This document shows, piece by piece, positions 63,879 to 64,000 of a DNA stretch of 64,000 bases; position 1 is the first letter of the stretch, and every line of letters starts with the position of its first letter. Location of the stretch: assembly GCF_000208745.1 (NCBI RefSeq), contig NC_030855.1, positions 18,737,881-18,801,880 on the forward strand. The letters are read 5' to 3'. The notes under the pieces are model-generated. The model saw nothing but the letters and a program-made list of their open reading frames with translations, was not told where the DNA came from and ran no database searches. The position numbers and the translations under genes are program-made. This stretch comes from Theobroma cacao. Taxonomy: Eukaryota; Streptophyta; Magnoliopsida; Malvales; Malvaceae.

Positions 63879-64000
63879 ATTTTAAATTATAATAAAATAA
63901 ACTAAAATATAAAATAATATAAAAATAAATAAATAATATATATAAAAAAAAGGGATGGCTAGGCGTACGCCCAGCCATCCCTTCCCCATCCTTCCCCAAC
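63831..64000. mobile_element. Start of another LTR of the D family (cut by window end)
   Basis: It begins TGTAGACACCTAAA, as LTR D does at 22129. It has the same A/T-only simple tract (including (AAT)n at about 63846-63871) and then the palindrome at 63952-63981, with one mismatch relative to the 22911 copy. The rest lies outside the window. Confidence 0.85.

Overview
This is nuclear DNA from a flowering plant, most likely a woody eudicot. The evidence is AT-rich intergenic DNA, intron-rich genes with GT..AG introns, plant gene families (malectin-like LRR receptor kinases, a bHLH87-type factor, ELF3, neprosin), and LTR retrotransposons, LINEs and a hAT element. I cannot name the species. It is not prokaryotic, and I see no CRISPR array, rRNA or tRNA gene.

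Layout. (1) 0.8-3.1 kb: a 5'-truncated L1-type LINE on the minus strand. (2) 3.5-7.4 kb: a malectin-like LRR receptor kinase pseudogene. (3) 8.9-26.34 kb: one nested retrotransposon stack. A Ty1/copia element (target duplication AAAAC) holds a Ty3/gypsy chromovirus A inside its 5' LTR. Element B of the same family sits inside A's 5' LTR, and a solo LTR (C) sits inside B's 3' LTR. A second solo LTR (D, target duplication GTAAG) interrupts the copia reverse transcriptase. (4) 26.35-30.17 kb: a second, tandem malectin-like LRR receptor kinase with an intact 13-exon reading frame (870 aa). Its start codon is 9 bp from the copia 3' LTR, and its kinase has HGN in place of HRD. (5) 32.4-33.85 kb: a bHLH87-like transcription factor on the minus strand. 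(6) 34-56 kb: mostly non-genic DNA with a second copy of the same LINE (itself hit by a 772-bp non-autonomous hAT element), a decayed gypsy fragment, a long inverted repeat, a MITE-like repeat and another LINE RNase H relic. (7) 56.1-60.4 kb: EARLY FLOWERING 3 (774 aa, 4 coding exons). (8) 61.1-63.25 kb: a neprosin-domain protein (395 aa, 7 exons), convergent with ELF3. (9) 63.83 kb to the end: the start of another LTR of the same family as D.

The genes do not form an operon-like unit. The two receptor kinases are a tandem pair, one dead and one open but with a damaged catalytic loop, separated by 17.4 kb of nested transposons. ELF3 (evening complex, circadian clock), bHLH87 and the neprosin protein are independent neighbours. 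Exon boundaries were worked out by hand from splice consensus and reading-frame continuity. All three spliced gene models close in frame.
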